Part shown: positions 8,272 to 16,771 of the stretch, in pieces | Layout of the letters: every line of letters starts with the position of its first letter | Numbering within the stretch: the first letter of the stretch is position 1 | Assembly: GCA_021769965.1 (NCBI GenBank) | Contig: JAETRU010000009.1 | Location: forward strand, 1-64,000 | Reading direction: 5' to 3' | Origin: Eubacterium sp. | GTDB lineage: Bacteria > Bacillota > Clostridia > Peptostreptococcales > Anaerovoracaceae | Length of the DNA: 64,000 bases | Program-made: the position numbers and the translations under genes | Notes under the pieces: model-generated | Database searches by the model: none | Told to the model about the DNA's origin: nothing | Seen by the model: the letters and a program-made list of their open reading frames with translations, nothing else

Positions 8272-9243
8272 ATGAGAAGAAGTATGCTTTTCCTGCCGGG
8301 AAACAGTCCTAACATCTTGCTGAATGCGGATTTTCTCGGCTCTGACAGTGTGATCCTGGATCTGGAGGACGCGGTCGCGCCGACAGAGAAGGATTCCGCG
8401 AGAATTCTGGTGCGTAACGGCATTCGCGCTCTGGAATATACCCGTGAGGTCATCGTGCGTATCAACCCGGTGGACAGTCCTTACTGGGAGAAGGACCTGG
8501 CTGCCATCATTCCTGTAAAGCCGGACATGATCATGCCGACAAAGGTCAGCTGCGCAGATGATGTAGCGGTCATTTCGGACCGGATCGCTGTACTGGAAAA
8601 ACAGTGCGGTTTTCCGCAGGGCACGGTGAAGCTGATCCCTCTGATCGAAACGGCGCTGGGTGTGGAGAAGGCTTTTGAGATCGCTTCGGCTGACCCGAGG
8701 GTTGCCGCTATCTTCCTCGGCGGGGAGGATCTGACGGCAGATCTGCGCTGCAAGCGGACAAAGGAAGGCAAGGAGATCTTTTACGCCCGCTCCCGCATGG
8801 TCATGGCGGCCAGAGCTGCAGGCGTTGACGTATACGACACGCCGTGGACTGACGTGGAGGACTATGACGGTCTGGTGGCGGACGCGCAGTTTGCTAAGAG
8901 TCTGGGATTTTCCGGCAAGGCTTCTATCTCGCCGCGGCATATTCCGTTCATCAACGAGGTGTTCAGTCCGACCATGGCTGAGATACAGTACGCGAAGGAC
9001 GTTTTTGAGACTATAACAAAGGCCAAGGCCGAGGGCAAAGGCGTGGTATCTCTGCGGGGCAAGATGATCGACGCGCCGATCGTGGCCAGAGCGCAGCAGG
9101 TACTGGAAGCCGCGGAGGCCATGGGACTGTATGTGCGGGCGGAAGCCGGCGCTTTGGATTCGGGCGCTGCAGCTTTGGAAAGCTCGGCAGATTCGGCAGA
9201 CCGTTCGACAGATCCGGCAGTGAAAGGGGGCAGTGAGGAATGA
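8272..9243 (+). CDS. citE: Citrate/citramalate lyase beta subunit
   Basis: A 323-residue HpcH/HpaI-type aldolase-fold protein. It opens with RRSMLFLPGN, has the metal- and substrate-binding LDLEDAVAP near residues 29-37, and carries LIPLIETALG and FLGGEDLTADL. It cleaves the citryl- or citramalyl-ACP thioester. The C-terminus has an extra tail of about 30 residues rich in Ala, Ser and Asp, longer than usual for CitE and of unknown role. Neighbouring mal suggests the physiological substrate is (S)-citramalyl-ACP. It overlaps citF by four bases. Confidence 0.93.
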   Translation: MRRSMLFLPGNSPNILLNADFLGSDSVILDLEDAVAPTEKDSARILVRNGIRALEYTREVIVRINPVDSPYWEKDLAAIIPVKPDMIMPTKVSCADDVAVISDRIAVLEKQCGFPQGTVKLIPLIETALGVEKAFEIASADPRVAAIFLGGEDLTADLRCKRTKEGKEIFYARSRMVMAARAAGVDVYDTPWTDVEDYDGLVADAQFAKSLGFSGKASISPRHIPFINEVFSPTMAEIQYAKDVFETITKAKAEGKGVVSLRGKMIDAPIVARAQQVLEAAEAMGLYVRAEAGALDSGAAALESSADSADRSTDPAVKGGSEE

Positions 9244-10655
9244 AAAACGGAAAATTAGTAAAGGATATCAAAGAGGCGGTAAAGCTGTCCGGACTTAAGG
9301 ACGGCATGACTATTTCTTTCCATCATCATCTGCGCAACGGCGACATGGTGGCAGTGATGGTGCTGGATGTTATCAGTGAGCTTGGAATTAAGGATTTAAA
9401 TGTCAACATCAGTTCTATCTTTGATACTCACGCGCCTTTTATCGAATATATCAGAGACGGCGTGATCACAGGGATCGAAACGGATTACATCGGCGGCGTT
9501 GTAGGCCGCGCCATCAGTAAAGGCATTCTGGATAAGCCTGTCACGTTCCGTACTCACGGCGGCCGTCCTGCTGACATCATCAGCGGCGCGTCGCCGATCG
9601 ACGTGGCGTTTATCGCGGCGCCGACTTCTGACCCGATGGGAAACTGCACAGGCAAATACGGAAAATCCGCCTGCGGCTCTCTGGGCTACGCTTTCGCGGA
9701 CGCCATGTACGCGAAGACTTCGGTGGTCATCACGGATAATTTAGTGGACTATCCTCTGACAGACTTTTCAATCGCGGAGGACTATATCGATTATGTAGTC
9801 TGCGTGGACAAGATCGGCGAGCCGTCCGGCATTGTTTCCGGCACGACGAAGATCACGAAGGATCCGGTAGGTCTTGTCATCGCTGACTATGCGGCAAGGG
9901 CCATTGAAGCCAGCGGACTTCTGGTCGACGGATTTTCCTTCCAGACCGGCGCGGGCGGCGCGTCCCTTGCGGCTGCGAAGTACCTGCAGGATATCATGCT
10001 GCGGCGCGGCGTCAAAGGCAGTTACGGCCTTGGAGGCATCACCAGCTATATGGTAGATATGATGAAAAGCGGCTGTTTCAAGGCTCTTCTGGATGTCCAG
10101 TGCTTTGATCTGGGGGCTGTGGAATCTATCAGAACGAACCCGAATCACAGGGAAGTCACAGCGTCTCATTACGCGAGCCCTGCAGCGGCAAGCAGCGCGG
10201 TCGACAGTTTAGATGTGGTGATCCTGGGCGCAACTGAGATCGATACGGATTTCAATGTCAATGTCCATACGGATTCCAACGGATATATTATGGGCGGCAG
10301 CGGCGGCCACAGCGATACAGCCGCCGGCGCGAAGATGTCCATGATCGTGGCGCCTCTTTCCCGCGCGCGGCTGCCGATCGTAGTAGATAAAGTGCTCTGC
10401 AGATCCACGCCGGGCGCTACTGTCGACGTGCTGGTGACCCAGCGCGGCATCGCTGTCAATCCGCTGCGGCCTGAGCTGGCGCTCCGGTTCCGGGACGCGG
10501 GTCTTCCGGTGGTGGATATCCACGAACTTGCGGATGCGGCTGAGAAACTGAACGGTAAAGCAAAGAAGCCGGTACTGGGCGATAAAGCTGTCGCCAGAGT
10601 GCTGTATCGTGATGGCAGTCTGCTGGATACGATCTATAATGTGCCTGTGAAATAG
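9240..10655 (+). CDS. citF: Citrate/citramalate lyase alpha subunit (ACP transferase)
   Basis: A 471-residue CoA-transferase-fold protein that exchanges the acetyl group on the acyl carrier protein for the citrate or citramalate substrate. CitF-like stretches include GMTISFHHHLRNGD near the N-terminus, GRPADIISGASPIDVAF, and NVNVHTDSNGYIMGGSGGH. The length is slightly under that of Klebsiella CitF. Translation is coupled to citE by an ATGA overlap (9240-9243). After its stop, 182 bp with inverted-word repeats separate it from citC. Confidence 0.94.
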   Translation: MKNGKLVKDIKEAVKLSGLKDGMTISFHHHLRNGDMVAVMVLDVISELGIKDLNVNISSIFDTHAPFIEYIRDGVITGIETDYIGGVVGRAISKGILDKPVTFRTHGGRPADIISGASPIDVAFIAAPTSDPMGNCTGKYGKSACGSLGYAFADAMYAKTSVVITDNLVDYPLTDFSIAEDYIDYVVCVDKIGEPSGIVSGTTKITKDPVGLVIADYAARAIEASGLLVDGFSFQTGAGGASLAAAKYLQDIMLRRGVKGSYGLGGITSYMVDMMKSGCFKALLDVQCFDLGAVESIRTNPNHREVTASHYASPAAASSAVDSLDVVILGATEIDTDFNVNVHTDSNGYIMGGSGGHSDTAAGAKMSMIVAPLSRARLPIVVDKVLCRSTPGATVDVLVTQRGIAVNPLRPELALRFRDAGLPVVDIHELADAAEKLNGKAKKPVLGDKAVARVLYRDGSLLDTIYNVPVK

Positions 10656-10700
10656 GGAACTGAGTTTTTTGTAGCCGGCAGCCCGGCCGTAGGCCAGGCG

Positions 10701-10802
10701 ATTGAGCAAAACCGGAGAAAAAGCAGGGATTTGCTCAATCTGAATAGAGGAAAGACGCGTCGGATTGAGCAAAAAAGAGAAAAAAGGACGGTTTTGCTCA
10801 AT
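10701..10802. repeat. Inverted-word repeats in the citF-citC gap
   Basis: ATTGAGCAAAA occurs at 10701-10711 and 10764-10774. Each copy is followed 17-18 bases later by its reverse complement, TTTGCTCAAT (10730-10739) or TTTTGCTCAAT (10792-10802). The two hairpin-capable units are about 63 bp apart, close to the 62-bp unit at 20864-21359. Confidence 0.7.
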
Positions 10803-10837
10803 TCTGAGAAGGAAATGGCCAGAGAATCGGAGGAAGG

Positions 10838-11929
10838 ATGTTCTATACTGAGGAAATAAAGATGGAGCAGGCGGCGGCGCTGCTGGCCGCCTGCGGCCTT
10901 TCAGCGCCGCAGGCTGTGGATTACACGGCGGGAGTCTTTTGTGAGGATGGAAGGCTGGCCGCCTGCGGCAGCTTAAAAGGTGATATGATCCAGGGCGTAG
11001 CCGTGGATCCCCAGTTTCAGGGGGAGGATCTGACCGCAAAAGTCGTAACCCAGTTAGTGGGCCGCGCCGGGGCCGCGGGGTACCGGAGTCTGTATCTGTT
11101 CACCAAACCGGAAAAGGCCGGGCAGTTTGCGGGGCTGGGGTTTCGGCTGGCGGCGGCGGCGCGGCCCTATGCGGCGCTGCTGGAGTGGGGCGAAGCCGGG
11201 ATCCGGCAGTATGTGAAGCAGCTGGAAGGTTTTCGAGCCGAGGCTGAGGCGGCAGAGAACGGTGCGGAGAGGCAGAGCGGCATGTCCGATAAGCCGGCAG
11301 GCTGTCTGGTGATGAACTGCAATCCGTTTACAAAGGGGCACCGTTATCTTACAGAGCAGGCGGCGAAGGCCTGCCGGCACGTGTTCATACTGGTAGTGGA
11401 AGAAGACGCTTCCCTGTTTTCCTTTGCCGACAGATTGGCTATGGTGAAGGCCGGAACGGCGGATCTGCCAGGTGTGACCGTGATCCCGGGCGGGCGCTAC
11501 GCCGTGTCCAGCCTGACTTTTCCCAGTTATTTCACAAAAGAAGAGAATTTAGCCGCTGCCCATGCCGCCATAGATGCAGAACTTTTCGCGTCACAGATCG
11601 CTCCGGCCCTTGGCGTCACCGTACGGTTTGTCGGCACCGAGCCGTTTTCCCCGGTGACTGAGATATACAACCAGACCTTGAAAAAACGGCTGCCGAAGGC
11701 AGGCATCCTCTTAAATGAAATACCCCGTCTCACCTCGCGCGGTCAGGCTGTGAGCGCAACGTCTGTCAGACACCTTTTGATGGAAGAGCAAAGGGTGTCC
11801 GGCACACTGTCACAGCTGGCAGACAGCACGGTCTTTGATACGCTTGCGGAGCTGGTTCCGGAGACCACGCTGGACTGGATCCGAAAGCCTGACGTGCTTG
11901 CGCGGCTGGAAACGCGGCTGGAACTTTGA
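10838..11929 (+). CDS. citC: [Citrate (pro-3S)-lyase] ligase (acetate:ACP ligase)
   Basis: This 363-residue enzyme activates the lyase by ATP-dependent acetylation of the thiol on the acyl carrier protein. The N-terminal region (about 1-130) resembles a GNAT fold. The C-terminal nucleotidyltransferase domain begins with VMNCNPFTKGHRYL, an HxGH-like nucleotide-binding motif, and ends with SATSVRHLL. An alanine- and glutamate-rich linker joins the two. GGAGGAAGG precedes the ATG. With citG and citX it supplies the maturation functions. Confidence 0.92.
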   Translation: MFYTEEIKMEQAAALLAACGLSAPQAVDYTAGVFCEDGRLAACGSLKGDMIQGVAVDPQFQGEDLTAKVVTQLVGRAGAAGYRSLYLFTKPEKAGQFAGLGFRLAAAARPYAALLEWGEAGIRQYVKQLEGFRAEAEAAENGAERQSGMSDKPAGCLVMNCNPFTKGHRYLTEQAAKACRHVFILVVEEDASLFSFADRLAMVKAGTADLPGVTVIPGGRYAVSSLTFPSYFTKEENLAAAHAAIDAELFASQIAPALGVTVRFVGTEPFSPVTEIYNQTLKKRLPKAGILLNEIPRLTSRGQAVSATSVRHLLMEEQRVSGTLSQLADSTVFDTLAELVPETTLDWIRKPDVLARLETRLEL

Positions 11930-11955
11930 AAATCATTGAAAGCCATAATCAATCA

Positions 11956-11984
11956 TTGACAGGAACGCCCATTTGCGGTATTTT
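11956..11984 (+). promoter_or_regulatory. Candidate promoter before citX
   Basis: TTGACA (11956-11961) is followed after 17 bp by TATTTT (11979-11984). A second candidate, TTGTGT-17-TATAAT, lies at 12140-12168. The 262-bp gap otherwise shows a small AATCTCC/GGAGATT hairpin at 12133-12161. Confidence 0.35.
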
Positions 11985-12191
11985 GGAATCTGCCTCAATC
12001 GAGGCGAAATAAGAGACTTTGGGGCGGGAACGGAGCCGCGGTCAGCCCGCGACATGAGCAGCATTGAGACGGATCTGGTGGAATTCACTTTGACCGGGGG
12101 CAGGCAGACGTGCAGATAATAACAGATACGGGAATCTCCTTGTGTTTTTGGCAGGGAGATTTTATAATAGGAAAAGAGGAGGAGAGGATCT

Positions 12192-12716
12192 ATGACGGAA
12201 CGGGCTGTGACATTGAAGGAACTTCTGGATTCACGGGAAGACCGGGTACGGCGGCAGAGGGAACTGCTCGACGCGCGCGGCGGCATTCTGTTGTCTGTTA
12301 CGCTGAACATTCCCGGACCGGTCAAAGACCGGGAGCGGTACCGGAATGCTCTAAAAGAGGGCATGAGACGGATCAGGATCCGGCTTCCGGAGAACGCTGT
12401 CAGGCATCAGGAAATGCATTTTCTGGTTACGGGGCCGGAAGGTTATCTGAGCCTTGATGAGGGTGTGATAACGCCGAGGCAGGCCAAAGCGCTGGCTGTT
12501 CAGGTGGAGGAAGCGGACAGACTGGGGCGCCTTCTGGATATCGACGTGATCACGGCCAATGGCGGCGTGAGCCGGTCAGATCTGGGGGTATCGGGCCGAA
12601 CGTGCCTGATCTGCGGTGAGGATGCCAAGGTCTGTGCCCGCAGTCAGCGGCATCCTATGGAGCAGCTGCTGGCGGAGATCGAAAGGATCCTGGATGAGAA
12701 TGCTATAAAGCTCTGA
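12192..12716 (+). CDS. citX: Holo-ACP synthase CitX (lyase prosthetic-group transferase)
   Basis: A 174-residue protein of the CitX family. It transfers 2'-(5''-triphosphoribosyl)-3'-dephospho-CoA from CitG to the serine of apo-CitD. Family features are SVTLNIPGPVKD near residue 37, GRLLDIDVI near residue 116 and a cysteine-containing RTCLICGEDAKVCARS segment. AGAGGAGGAGAGG lies directly upstream of the ATG. It lies 262 bp after citC and closes the lyase maturation set. Confidence 0.9.
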   Translation: MTERAVTLKELLDSREDRVRRQRELLDARGGILLSVTLNIPGPVKDRERYRNALKEGMRRIRIRLPENAVRHQEMHFLVTGPEGYLSLDEGVITPRQAKALAVQVEEADRLGRLLDIDVITANGGVSRSDLGVSGRTCLICGEDAKVCARSQRHPMEQLLAEIERILDENAIKL

Positions 12717-12798
12717 ATGTGTTGCAGGGCTGCGCCGGCGTTTTCGCGATTGCAACAAAAAGTTTGGGTCCCGGCGGAAAAACGTTGAAACTGCGCTA

Positions 12799-12828
12799 TT
12801 GACAAGTTGGCATGAAACATGCTAATAT
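12799..12828 (+). promoter_or_regulatory. Promoter of the lar-nickel transport operon
   Basis: TTGACA (12799-12804) and TAATAT (12823-12828) are separated by 18 bp. Transcription would start near 12836 and give a leader of about 230 bases before larE. Confidence 0.7.
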
Positions 12829-12838
12829 ATATTGCAGA

Positions 12839-12978
12839 GTTCCAGGAAGGAACAGTGTCTTCAGAAAGAAGGCAGATATGTAAGACATAAAATACCGATC
12901 AAAAATAATTTGAAACAATGATGCCACGAAGGCAGGAGGGACTCCCGAAGGAGGCTCCGCGCTTTTGTGGTATTTTTT
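12839..12978 (+). promoter_or_regulatory. Structured leader of larE ending in a terminator (candidate riboswitch or attenuator)
   Basis: The leader folds into a GTTCC/GGAAC hairpin (12839-12853), a TGTCTT/AAGACA stem (12856-12887), and a long stem whose outer arms are TGCCACGAA (12922-12930) and TTTGTGGTA (12964-12972), with T at 12973-12978. The last is a good intrinsic terminator lying between promoter and gene, so it should act as a regulated attenuator. I could not fit the NiCo, cobalamin or T-box consensus with confidence. The downstream genes make nickel a reasonable ligand guess. Confidence 0.45.
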
Positions 12979-13067
12979 ATTCTGTCAGAAGCCGGGATTC
13001 AGTTATCTGCTGGGATCCGGCCATAAAAACTTAATTCTGATGACAGGAAAGGAGATATATAGACGAT

Positions 13068-13811
13068 ATGGAACTGAGAGAATTTTTCCGGCAGCATCCC
13101 AAGGTGGCGCTTGCCTTTTCCGGCGGCGTGGATTCGGCTTACCTGCTGTATGCGGCAAAGAAGTGCGGAGCAGACGTTCAGGCATACTTCATCAAAAGCC
13201 AGTTTCAGCCGGAGTTTGAACTTGCGGATGCGCGGCGGCTGGTCCGCGCGCTGGGGGCGGATATGAAGGTCATCTGCTGTGATGTGTTGGCAGATCCCCA
13301 GGTCGCGGCAAACCCGAAAGACCGCTGCTATTACTGCAAGAATAAAATTTTCGATCTGCTCAGACGATCAGCGGCAGAGGATGGATATACCTGCGTGATC
13401 GACGGTACTAATGCCTCTGATCAGGCCGGCGACAGGCCGGGCATGCGGGCCCTTTCCGAGATGGAGGTCCTCTCGCCTCTGCGTCTTTGCGGCCTGACCA
13501 AGGATGAGATCCGGCGGAGATCAAAGGAAGCGGGGCTCTTTACATGGGATAAGCCTTCCTATGCCTGTCTGGCTACCAGAGTGTCTGCCGGGGAGAAAAT
13601 AACGGCGGAAAAGCTGCAGAAGATAGAGCAGGGAGAGAAGGAACTGGCAGCGCTGGGTTTTTCAGATTTCCGCATCAGGCTTTATGGAGAGGCCGCGAGG
13701 ATCCAGCTGCCGCAGAATCAGATGGTCAAAGCCGCGGAGATCCGCAGCTTGATCTGTGGCCTGCTGAAACCGTATTTTGATATTGTACTCTTAGACTTGG
13801 AGGGAAGATAA
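13068..13811 (+). CDS. larE: LarE, ATP-dependent sacrificial sulfur transferase
   Basis: This 247-residue PP-loop ATPase carries SGGVDS near residues 18-23. LarE adenylates and sulfurates the carboxylated pyridine precursor of the nickel-pincer nucleotide cofactor. The family's sulfur-donating cysteine is represented by the Cys in PSYACLATR. A second pair lies in DRCYYCKNKIF. AGGAAAGGAG precedes the ATG. It is the first gene of an operon with larB, larC and an ABC importer. larA is not in the window, so the cofactor must serve an enzyme encoded elsewhere. Confidence 0.92.
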   Translation: MELREFFRQHPKVALAFSGGVDSAYLLYAAKKCGADVQAYFIKSQFQPEFELADARRLVRALGADMKVICCDVLADPQVAANPKDRCYYCKNKIFDLLRRSAAEDGYTCVIDGTNASDQAGDRPGMRALSEMEVLSPLRLCGLTKDEIRRRSKEAGLFTWDKPSYACLATRVSAGEKITAEKLQKIEQGEKELAALGFSDFRIRLYGEAARIQLPQNQMVKAAEIRSLICGLLKPYFDIVLLDLEGR

Positions 13812-14572
13812 TGGATAAACAAGATATGAAAAAGCTGCTGCAGCAGGTGGCGGACGGAGAGACCGCGGTGGATGACGCGTTGCTGCAATTGAAGCTGCAG
13901 CCCTTTCAGGATATAGGCATCGCCAATCTGGATCATCACAGAGGCGTGCGTCAGGGAGCGTCGGAGGTCATCTACGGCGCCGGCAAAACGCCGGAGCAGA
14001 TCGACCGCATCGCCCATTCCCTCTGGGAAAGCGGACAGAAAACGATTCTCATTACCAGAATGAGCAGCGAAGCCGCTGATACGTTTACAAAGGACATTCC
14101 TTTTATATATTACCCCGAAGGCCGTATCGGCCTGGCAGGCGAGATGATAAAGCCCAAGCACAACGGATACATCCTCGTCGCGACAGGCGGCACCAGCGAT
14201 ATTCCGGTGGCGGAGGAAGCCGCGCTGACCGCTGAGATACTGGGAAACAGAGTAGAGCGGATTTACGATGTAGGCGTTGCGGGTATTCACAGACTTCTGG
14301 CTCACGCGGAGCAGATCATGCAGGCCAGGGTCATCGTGGCTATCGCGGGCATGGAGGGCGCTCTGGCTTCTGTGATCGGCGGGCTGGCTGACTGTCCGGT
14401 CATCGCCGTGCCTACCAGCGTGGGGTACGGAACAGCGCTGGGCGGCGTTACGGCTCTGCTTTCTATGCTGAATTCCTGTGCCAGCGGAGTCAGCGTAGTG
14501 AACATTGACAACGGCTTTGGGGCCGGTTATCTGGCAAATCTGATCAATAACATGGAGGACGGAAAAGAATGA
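13811..14572 (+). CDS. larB: LarB, nicotinic acid adenine dinucleotide carboxylase/hydrolase
   Basis: A 253-residue protein with the PurE-like C-terminal fold of LarB. LarB carboxylates the pyridinium ring of NaAD and releases AMP, the first step of nickel-pincer cofactor synthesis. Conserved stretches are HHRGVRQGASEVIYGAGKT near residue 44 and VIVAIAGMEGALASVIGG, VPTSVGYG and NIDNGFGAG toward the C-terminus. The start overlaps the larE stop by one base, and its end overlaps larC by four bases. Confidence 0.93.
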   Translation: MDKQDMKKLLQQVADGETAVDDALLQLKLQPFQDIGIANLDHHRGVRQGASEVIYGAGKTPEQIDRIAHSLWESGQKTILITRMSSEAADTFTKDIPFIYYPEGRIGLAGEMIKPKHNGYILVATGGTSDIPVAEEAALTAEILGNRVERIYDVGVAGIHRLLAHAEQIMQARVIVAIAGMEGALASVIGGLADCPVIAVPTSVGYGTALGGVTALLSMLNSCASGVSVVNIDNGFGAGYLANLINNMEDGKE

Positions 14573-15786
14573 AGACATTATATATAGACTGCAGCATGGG
14601 CGCTGCCGGGGATATGCTGATGGCGGCGCTTTATGAGCTACTGCCGGAGGCGGAGCGGCAGGAGTTTCTGACAAAGATGAACGGCCTTGAGATCCCTGGG
14701 GTCAGGGTCAGCGCGGAACAAAAGGAAACCTGCGGCATTACGGGTACTCACGTCCGTGTGGAGATCTTTGGTGAAGAGGAAGGGAAAGACCATGAGCACC
14801 ACCATCACGATCCTGACCATCATCATGACCACGACGGCCACGGCCATCACCACCACAGTGGACTTGCTGAGATCCGAAAACTGATAGACAGCCTGGATCT
14901 GCCGGAAAAGGTGAAAGCAGACGCGAAGGCAGTCTATGAGATCATTGCCGGCGCAGAGAGCAGAGTCCATGGAAGGGAGATGGATCAGATCCATTTCCAC
15001 GAGGTGGGGACTTTAGATGCTGTGGCCGACGTAGTAGGCAACAGCCTTTTGATCCATATGATAAAACCGGGTCAGATCACGGCGTCTGCTGTTCATGTAG
15101 GCTCAGGCACGGTGCGGTGCGCTCACGGCGTGCTGCCGGTCCCGGCTCCTGCCACGGCTTTGATCCTGCAGGGCATACCTGCCTATGGAGGCGAGATCAA
15201 AGGAGAACTGTGCACGCCTACCGGCGCGGCACTGCTGAGATATTTTGTCGATGAATTCGGCCCTATGCCTGCTATGCGGACCGGAGCTGTCGGATACGGG
15301 ATCGGAACAAAAGAATTTCCGCAGGCTAACTGTGTGCGGGCTATGACAGGGGAGACGGACAAGCAGTCAGCGGATGTCATTGAGCTGGCGGCCAATCTGG
15401 ATGACATGACTGCGGAAGAGATCGGTTTCGCTATGGAGATCCTGCTGGAGGCCGGCGCGCTGGATGTCTACGCGCAGCCTATCGTCATGAAGAAATCACG
15501 GCCGGCAGTCAAACTGGTCTGCATGGCCAAACCGGAAGACAGGATGCGGATGGCCGATCTGATGCTGAAGCACACCACCACTATCGGACTGCGGGAATAC
15601 TCCTGCAGCCGTATCACCATGGAACGCGAGATTGAAAAGAGGCAGAGCCCGTGGGGCGAAGTGGACGTCAAAGTCTGCCGAAAAGACGGCCTGACCAAGG
15701 TCAAAGCGGAGTTTGACCAGCTGGCGACGCTGGCAAAGGAGCACGGGCTGTCTGTCAGAGAGATCCGAGAGAAAATAGATGAGTAA
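14569..15786 (+). CDS. larC: LarC, nickel insertion protein (single-frame, His-rich)
   Basis: A 405-residue LarC, the CTP-dependent cyclometallase that inserts nickel into the pincer cofactor. It begins with LYIDCSMGAAGDM and continues with FHEVGTLDAVADVVG. A histidine-rich stretch at residues 75-96 contains about 14 His and probably binds nickel. In Lactiplantibacillus plantarum LarC is made from two frames by ribosomal frameshifting. Here one continuous frame encodes the whole protein. The final eight bases overlap the ABC permease start, linking nickel insertion to nickel uptake. Confidence 0.93.
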   Translation: MKTLYIDCSMGAAGDMLMAALYELLPEAERQEFLTKMNGLEIPGVRVSAEQKETCGITGTHVRVEIFGEEEGKDHEHHHHDPDHHHDHDGHGHHHHSGLAEIRKLIDSLDLPEKVKADAKAVYEIIAGAESRVHGREMDQIHFHEVGTLDAVADVVGNSLLIHMIKPGQITASAVHVGSGTVRCAHGVLPVPAPATALILQGIPAYGGEIKGELCTPTGAALLRYFVDEFGPMPAMRTGAVGYGIGTKEFPQANCVRAMTGETDKQSADVIELAANLDDMTAEEIGFAMEILLEAGALDVYAQPIVMKKSRPAVKLVCMAKPEDRMRMADLMLKHTTTIGLREYSCSRITMEREIEKRQSPWGEVDVKVCRKDGLTKVKAEFDQLATLAKEHGLSVREIREKIDE

Positions 15787-16771
15787 CAGGACAAAATACA
15801 GACTGAAATATACAGCGGCAAAGGTGATACAGATGATCATAGTTCTGGTGATCCTGTCCATGGCGGTCTTTGTCATCGCGAGGCTCTGCCCGGGAGATCC
15901 GCTGCGGTCCTATTACGGCGACAGCGTGGAACACATGAGCGAGATCCAGAAAGAGGCTGCCAGAGAAAAGCTGGGGCTGGATGATTCCATGATCGTGCAG
16001 TATCAGAGATGGGCAGAGAATTTCTTTGACGGAGACCTGGGGCTGTCCTTCAAGTACAAGCTGCCGGTGAGTCAGGTCATCGGACGTGTCTGGACCAACA
16101 CCCTGATCCTGGGCGCTTCTTCGTACATTCTGACTTTTGCGCTGGCTTTCCTGCTGGGATGCTTCTGCGCGCTGCGGGAAGACAGCCTGATCGACCGGAT
16201 CATCTGCCGCGTCGGCGTGATATCCGGAAGCATACCCGCCTTTTTCCTGGCGCTGCTTTTGATCTTGTTTTTCGCTGTGGAACTGGGCGTGCTGCCTGCA
16301 GGCGGCGCTTATTCCTACGGAAATAAAGATAATATACCTGACCGGATCCTGCATCTGATTCTGCCGGTCACGGTCATGGTGCTGGAGCACCTGTGGTATT
16401 ACGCATATATGATACGCAACAAGCTCCTTGCGGAGACGCGGCAGGACTACGTGCTGCTTTGCAAGGCTGAAGGGATCCCGCGGACAAAGATCCTCTGCTG
16501 CCACTGTCTGCGCAACGTCATGCCGTCCATGCTGGTCATCATGGCTATCGCCGTACCGCATATTCTGGGAGGAACTTATGTGGTGGAGACCGTGTTCGCC
16601 TATCCGGGACTGGGAACACTCAGCTTTGAGTCGGCCATGTATCAGGACTATAACATGCTGATGGCTCTGTGCATGCTGACCGGCGCCTGCGTACTGGTGT
16701 TCAATCTGGCGGCCCAGCTGCTGGGCGAGTTCATCGATCCCAGGATGCAGCGGGAGGAGGTGCTGGTATGA
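15779..16771 (+). CDS. ABC transporter permease, nickel/peptide type (NikB/DppB-like)
   Basis: A 330-residue inner-membrane permease with about six membrane segments and the family's EAA region (LCKAEGIPRTKILCCHCLRN near residue 228). The N-terminus follows the binding-protein-dependent permease pattern, with a first helix at about 15-37 and then FVIARLCPGDPL. It overlaps larC by eight bases. That position is the main reason for assigning nickel, or a nickel complex, as substrate. By sequence alone a peptide permease is equally possible. Confidence 0.88.
   Translation: MSNRTKYRLKYTAAKVIQMIIVLVILSMAVFVIARLCPGDPLRSYYGDSVEHMSEIQKEAAREKLGLDDSMIVQYQRWAENFFDGDLGLSFKYKLPVSQVIGRVWTNTLILGASSYILTFALAFLLGCFCALREDSLIDRIICRVGVISGSIPAFFLALLLILFFAVELGVLPAGGAYSYGNKDNIPDRILHLILPVTVMVLEHLWYYAYMIRNKLLAETRQDYVLLCKAEGIPRTKILCCHCLRNVMPSMLVIMAIAVPHILGGTYVVETVFAYPGLGTLSFESAMYQDYNMLMALCMLTGACVLVFNLAAQLLGEFIDPRMQREEVLV

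Noticed and set aside
12836-12980. T-box or NiCo riboswitch identity for the larE leader
   Set aside because: The T-box sequence (TGG-ACCGCG type) is not clearly present, and the NiCo modules could not be aligned. It is left as unclassified.
16669-16767. Extended start for the second nickel-type permease
   Set aside because: The extension lies in another frame of the first permease and lacks similarity. The ATGA overlap at 16768 is the normal arrangement.
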